A program made the position numbers and the translations under genes. The notes under the pieces were generated by a model, which was given only the letters and a program-made list of their open reading frames with translations, was not told the DNA's origin and did not search any database. A stretch of 64,000 nt of DNA from CAZUGO01 sp964619935 (GTDB taxonomy: Bacteria > Planctomycetota > Phycisphaerae > UBA1845 > CAIVHJ01), in assembly GCA_964619935.1 (NCBI GenBank), contig CAZUGO010000095.1, positions 1-64,000 of the forward strand. Reading direction: 5' to 3'. Below are positions 60,516-64,000 of this stretch, piece by piece (position 1 is the first letter of the stretch; each line of letters starts with the position of its first letter).

Positions 60516-60605
60516 ATGTCCAAAAAGCAAACTCCGAAGTACCGCAGGCACAAGCAGGGTCCGGGCCGACCCGACCGGGCGTTCGTCGAGTTCGAAGGCC
60601 AGCGC
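60516..60605 (+). pseudogene. Truncated integrase (tyrosine recombinase) 5' fragment
   Basis: After a good ribosome site (AGGAG, 60505-60509) an ATG starts MSKKQTPKYRRHKQGPG and continues to about residue 30 (AFVEFEGQR). This PKYRxHK...AxVxxxGxR opening matches the N-terminus of planctomycete-type site-specific integrases. After about 60605 the frame carries unrelated sequence and ends at 60731, without the catalytic domain. It is therefore a 5' remnant. Confidence 0.55.
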
Positions 60606-60637
60606 GATGGAGGTCGTCCCTGGCCACAGTCGAAGGG

Positions 60638-60763
60638 GAGCGCGCCACGTATGGATTGGTGGAACGGCTGGGCGCGGGAGGCAACGGTGAGGTGTGGCGC
60701 GCCGGAGGCCCGCACGGCGACGTTGCGGTGAAGCTCCTCATGCACCCGCGTCTATTGAGGGTG
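60638..60763 (+). pseudogene. Ser/Thr protein kinase N-lobe fragment
   Basis: In a second frame, the peptide YGLVERLGAGGNGEVWRA followed by DVAVKLL is the glycine-rich loop and ATP-binding Lys of a bacterial Ser/Thr kinase N-lobe. Nothing kinase-like follows, so only about 42 residues remain. It abuts the integrase remnant on the left and the 3' end of the epimerase gene on the right. Confidence 0.55.
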
Positions 60764-60787
60764 CCGCCGGCAGCGTGGCACGACCGA

Positions 60788-61732
60788 TCACCGAGGGGGT
60801 GCCAGCAGGTCGGCAAGTGCCTGGTCGAGTTGCGGCCACCGAAACTCGAAGCCCTCCGCGCACAGGCGGCGCGGGACGACGTACCGGCCGTATAGCGCCA
60901 GCTCCGGGTCGGATCGCATCAGGAGCGGCGCTCCGAGACGCACCATCCACGCGAAGGTAGGAAGGCCGATCGGAATACGCAGCGCTCGACGCAAGATTCG
61001 CATGAACTCAACCTGTGAGACGGGATTCGGCGACGACGCGATGTACGTCCCCTGCATCCGATCATCGTTGATGGCGCGCTCGAAGATGCAGTTCATGTCC
61101 GTCTCGTGAATCCAGCTCATTCCCTGCTGACCCGATCCGACTCGGCCGCCGAGGCCGAATCGAGTCAGCGTGCAAAGCCGCCCGAGCGCTCCCTGTCCCG
61201 CTCCACGGTTGCGGCCGATCACGAAGCTGGTTCGAAGAATGACCTTGCGCTGCTCGGGCAGTGCGCCGGCGTCAAACGCCTCTTCCCACGCCCTTCCCAC
61301 GAAGGGAGCGAGCCCGTACCCCAGGGGCGAGTCCTCCGCGCAGACAACCAGGGGCGGATCGCCGTAGATGTGAGCTGTACTCATCTGGACCCACACGGGC
61401 GGAGGGGACCGCACCGCGCGCACGGCTTCCCCGAGAACCCGCGTCGCTTCGACACGTGAACGAAGGATCTCATCCTGGTGGTCGGGCGTCTTGACGCAGT
61501 CCACGGTGCGCCCGACCAGATTGACGATGGCGAGGGCACCGTCCAACTCCTGCTTCCAATCCGCAAGCGTTCGCGCGTCCCACGCGACGTGCCGCCAGTC
61601 GCCGCGCGGCCTGGGCGGTGTGCGCGAGAGAATGACGACCGGCGCGCCGCGTGCCGCAAGGTGCGTCGCCAGCGACACGCCTAAGAACCCGCTTCCGCCG
61701 GCGATGATGACCGGCCCACTAGCTGGATTCAT
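60788..61732 (-). CDS. TIGR01777/DUF1731-type sugar nucleotide epimerase-like protein
   Basis: A 314-residue SDR-superfamily protein: GGSGFLGVSLA near the start is the NAD(P)-binding loop, NLVGRTVDC and MSTAHIYGD follow, and the C-terminal part fits the DUF1731 cap (ALRIPIGLPTFAWMVRLG). Substrate unknown; E. coli relatives are uncharacterised, and some eukaryotic ones affect chloroplast division. The gene is intact but alone, lying inside the 27-bp direct repeats, so it may be cargo of an old insertion. Confidence 0.85.
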   Translation of the reverse strand: MNPASGPVIIAGGSGFLGVSLATHLAARGAPVVILSRTPPRPRGDWRHVAWDARTLADWKQELDGALAIVNLVGRTVDCVKTPDHQDEILRSRVEATRVLGEAVRAVRSPPPVWVQMSTAHIYGDPPLVVCAEDSPLGYGLAPFVGRAWEEAFDAGALPEQRKVILRTSFVIGRNRGAGQGALGRLCTLTRFGLGGRVGSGQQGMSWIHETDMNCIFERAINDDRMQGTYIASSPNPVSQVEFMRILRRALRIPIGLPTFAWMVRLGAPLLMRSDPELALYGRYVVPRRLCAEGFEFRWPQLDQALADLLAPPR

Positions 61733-61887
61733 GGCAGCGACCGATCATATTGAACCGCTGCAATTTGGCCATCGCCCATGTTCCACCTCTTCAAGGAGCG
61801 CAGAACCCGGATTCCAGGTGCCCAGGCCCATATCTCTTGCACGAAAGTTCAGCTGGCATCCCGTCACCCCGAGTCACCGAAACCCAA

Positions 61888-61914
61888 GCCGAATCGCTAG
61901 TTGCGATACCCACC
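61888..61914 (+). repeat. 27-bp direct repeat, copy 2
   Basis: Exact copy of 60392-60418, same strand, 1496 bases away. It lies in the 383-base gene-free gap between the epimerase and the PhoD-like gene. Confidence 0.75.
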
Positions 61915-61989
61915 CGGTGATCGTGCGGCCCGGAACTCACAGCCTGCAAACGTATACCAGTATCCGTGGTCACCGTCAAAAGGGGCCAG

Positions 61990-62048
61990 CCCCCTTAGCC
62001 CCCTTAGCGGCCCCCCTTAGCGGCTTCCTGAGCGCCTGAACGCCTGAA
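61990..62048. repeat. Short tandem C-rich and CGCCTGAA repeats
   Basis: Three adjoining copies of a C5-6-TTAGC unit (61990-62023) are followed by two tandem CGCCTGAA units (62033-62048). Probably slippage-prone spacer DNA; no coding capacity. Confidence 0.6.
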
Positions 62049-62066
62049 CGCTGGGTACGCTTGATA

Positions 62067-62095
62067 TCGCTCACTGATAATGATATCGTGAGCGA
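62067..62095. promoter_or_regulatory. Inverted repeat before the PhoD-like gene
   Basis: TCGCTCAC (62067-62074) and GTGAGCGA (62088-62095) form a perfect 8-bp inverted repeat around 13 AT-rich bases that include GATAAT. It lies 20 bases before the ATG at 62116, suitable for an operator overlapping a promoter or for a leader hairpin. Confidence 0.4.
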
Positions 62096-62115
62096 CCAGT
62101 CTGGAGCAACGGCTG

Positions 62116-63516
62116 ATGCGGTTACAGGAGCTGACCGTCGGCCCCATTGTCGGGGAGACCACCCCCACACGGGCGCGCATCTGGGGCCGCGGTGACACGA
62201 CGGTCATCGACGGCAAACCGCGTCGCTGCTTTGGTACCCTGCGCTACCGCCAGCAAGGCGCCGCTTCCTGGCACAAGCCGCTGATCTTCAAGCTGAACCC
62301 CAACTTCGACATGACCGGTGTGGCCATCCTGGGCGGACTGCAGCCGGAAACCCGCTATGAGTACCAGGTGGGCCATTTCTTCTCCGATGGCGAACTCCCG
62401 GATGCCAGTTTCCGTGAGGCGGATTGGAGCGCCGCGTCAACCGGCCACTTCTGCAGCGCCAGCGACAACCCCAAACAATCACGAACCCTGGTGATCGGCT
62501 CCTGCCGCTACCTGCTCAAGACCTTCATGGGCGATTTCTTCGACGATCGAGGTGACAAGACATTTCGCACCATTCTCGACCACATCAAGAGCGGCACCGA
62601 CGTCCACCAGGTCGTCATGATGGGCGACCAGATCTACGCGGACGATCTCAATTCCTGGCTGCCGGATCGCACCATCAACCAGTTCTACCGCCGTTATCGA
62701 GACGCATTCTCCCAGAAACACCTCCGCGAACTCATGAGCCAGGTCCCGACCTACATGACGCTGGACGATCATGAAATCGAGGACGATTGGCCCAGCAACG
62801 CCGCCGGAAGTGACTGGCAGACCCTGTTTCCGGTTGCCATCCATGCGTATCAGGCGTATCAACTGTGCCACGGCCCCAACATTCCGGTCCGGCGGGGGCG
62901 GCTGGTCGGAACGCCCAGCCGGCTGTGGTATCAGTACTCGGATGGCTGCTGCGCCGTCTTCGTGACCGACTCGCGCACTGAACGCTTCCTGAACGGAAAC
63001 GACCGCTCGCGCGAAATGATCAGCCGCGAGCAGATGCGGGCACTCAAACGCTGGCTCGCGGACGGCTCGGAGCAGGTCAAGCTGGTCATCACCTCGGTGC
63101 CCTTCTTTCCAGACACCGTCGCTGAGGAGCGCGTAGACAAGTGGTCAGGATTCAACGTCCAGCGCCAGGAACTCCTCAAGCACATCGAGAGCCGCCGCAT
63201 CAAGAAGGTCGTGTTCTGCTCGGGTGACGTACATGCCTCCATGTCCGCAGAGCTTCATTCACCTTCCGGCCTCAAGATCCTGTCCGTCATATCGTCGGCG
63301 TTCTTCTGGCCGTACCCGCACCCGTCGGCCAGGCATTTCCGCATGAGCGGAATGATCGACGGTGGCACCGCCGGAGAATTCCGAATCGTGAATCCGAGTC
63401 GGCTGATCAGCGACGACAACTTCACCCGACTGCACGTCACCCCCAGCGCCATCAAGGTGGCAGTGTTCGGCCGCAAGGGCGAGGCCAGAAGCGTCACGGA
63501 ACATCGCTTCGACTGA
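62116..63516 (+). CDS. PhoD-like alkaline phosphatase-family protein
   Basis: A 466-residue metallophosphatase of the PhoD-like type. The N-terminal beta domain opens with LTVGPIVGETTPTRARIW. The catalytic part has GSCRY, VMMGDQIYADD, TLDDHEIEDDW and CSGDVHAS, which supply the Fe/Ca/Mn ligands (Asp, His, Cys). No signal or Tat peptide is present, so it probably acts in the cytoplasm, unlike classical PhoD. Start ATG 62116. A palindromic region lies just upstream. It is convergent with the partial gene at the right edge. Confidence 0.88.
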   Translation: MRLQELTVGPIVGETTPTRARIWGRGDTTVIDGKPRRCFGTLRYRQQGAASWHKPLIFKLNPNFDMTGVAILGGLQPETRYEYQVGHFFSDGELPDASFREADWSAASTGHFCSASDNPKQSRTLVIGSCRYLLKTFMGDFFDDRGDKTFRTILDHIKSGTDVHQVVMMGDQIYADDLNSWLPDRTINQFYRRYRDAFSQKHLRELMSQVPTYMTLDDHEIEDDWPSNAAGSDWQTLFPVAIHAYQAYQLCHGPNIPVRRGRLVGTPSRLWYQYSDGCCAVFVTDSRTERFLNGNDRSREMISREQMRALKRWLADGSEQVKLVITSVPFFPDTVAEERVDKWSGFNVQRQELLKHIESRRIKKVVFCSGDVHASMSAELHSPSGLKILSVISSAFFWPYPHPSARHFRMSGMIDGGTAGEFRIVNPSRLISDDNFTRLHVTPSAIKVAVFGRKGEARSVTEHRFD

Positions 63517-63656
63517 CGCAGACGCCAATTCAGCAAGAAGGAGCGGCCAAACCGGTGTGGGGGCTGCGGTTGCCTGACGGCGGTGATTTCTGCCCGCAGA
63601 ACACGGAGGCCGTGCCGGCGCCATCCACGTCGCGGCCGCAGCGGATCACCGGCGGA

Positions 63657-64000
63657 TCAACCCACCCAGTGCCAGTTCACGAATTCGGCCACATTCAGCA
63701 ACTGGAAGCCCAAGAACACGCTGCCGAGCGCTGCGCAGGTCCAGCGCCGATAAGCATCGCGGACCAGAAGCACCAGCACCGCAAAGAGCGGCCAAGCCAG
63801 CAGTGCGTAGCGGGAGAATGACATCAGGTCTCCCTTGGTCAACAGCGGGATGATCAGGATGCCCAGGGAATAGCTGCTGTAATGCAGCGGAACCACCCGA
63901 AGGCCGATGAACCACACTAAGGCGGAAACCGCCAATACGATGAAATCCAGTTGCGACCGATGGAAGCCGTGCCATGGAAGTGCGGCAAAATTCGCCGCGG
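63657..64000 (-). CDS. C-terminal part of a membrane glycosyltransferase-like protein (partial)
   Basis: The frame is open from the right edge and ends at 63657, giving about 114 residues. It has four strongly hydrophobic segments and the stretch LLTKGDLMSFSRYALLAWPLF, similar to the SxxRY region near the end of PIG-V/GT39-like polyprenyl-dependent mannosyltransferases. The rest lies beyond the window, so the call is tentative. The gap 63517-63656 shows nothing notable. Confidence 0.6.
   Translation of the reverse strand, partial: AANFAALPWHGFHRSQLDFIVLAVSALVWFIGLRVVPLHYSSYSLGILIIPLLTKGDLMSFSRYALLAWPLFAVLVLLVRDAYRRWTCAALGSVFLGFQLLNVAEFVNWHWVG

Overview
The window looks like a chromosomal segment of a GC-rich planctomycete, plausibly class Phycisphaerae. 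This placement is inferred from several features: a division and cell-wall (dcw) cluster that ends at an ftsQ-like gene with no ftsA or ftsZ behind it, dockerin-type repeats on an exported FGE-domain protein, a cytoplasmic PhoD-like phosphatase, and two groEL copies around one groES. Nothing here allows a species call. A few AT-rich or repetitive islands stand out against the GC-rich background.

Layout. 1-3621: minus-strand genes, namely the first codons of an unknown gene, an exported zinc-protease lipoprotein, and a YbbR-type regulator (cdaR-like) with a diadenylate cyclase (cdaA) for c-di-AMP. 3894-19715: an almost complete dcw cluster, mraZ-rsmH-LysM gene-ftsL-like-ftsI-murE-murF-mraY-ftsW-murG-murC-murB-ddl-ftsQ. 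It encodes the cytoplasmic and lipid steps of a peptidoglycan that is probably meso-DAP type, since MurE carries DNPR. 19866-30072: membrane proteins, a sugar isomerase-like protein, a radical SAM enzyme, an MBL-fold hydrolase, an HDOD protein, an FGE/dockerin protein, a small Cys/His-finger membrane protein, and a UbiA/DUF362 pair.

30186-38022: tRNA-Gly and its terminator, followed by a one-directional copper-handling operon on the minus strand. The operon holds a Cys-rich four-helix copper protein, an internally deleted transketolase-like ORF, a Cu P-type ATPase, two small membrane proteins, a TolC-like lipoprotein with a Met-rich tail, and a two-domain multicopper oxidase. It looks like a laterally acquired resistance block. 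38791-45780: a cupredoxin-like lipoprotein, a HerA-like ATPase, a Cys-repeat surface protein, a VOC protein and a LacD-type aldolase.

45887-58719: a proteostasis block of trigger factor, two clpP paralogues, groEL1-groES-groEL2, dnaJ and grpE, with FmdB-type and YacG-type zinc proteins at its end. Between clpP2 and groEL1 sit a lipoprotein, a large coiled-coil membrane protein and a gamma-carbonic-anhydrase-like protein. 58883-64000: a polytopic membrane protein; tRNA-Pro followed by a scar of broken mobile DNA (5' pieces of an integrase and a Ser/Thr kinase) and a 27-bp direct repeat bracketing an epimerase; a PhoD-like phosphatase; and the C-terminal end of a membrane glycosyltransferase-like protein.

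The most unusual items are an exactly 22-bp-phased six-unit degenerate repeat array at 23348-23479, the mini-transketolase fused in frame inside the copper operon, the altered DGA motif of CdaA, and the tRNA-Pro integration scar.
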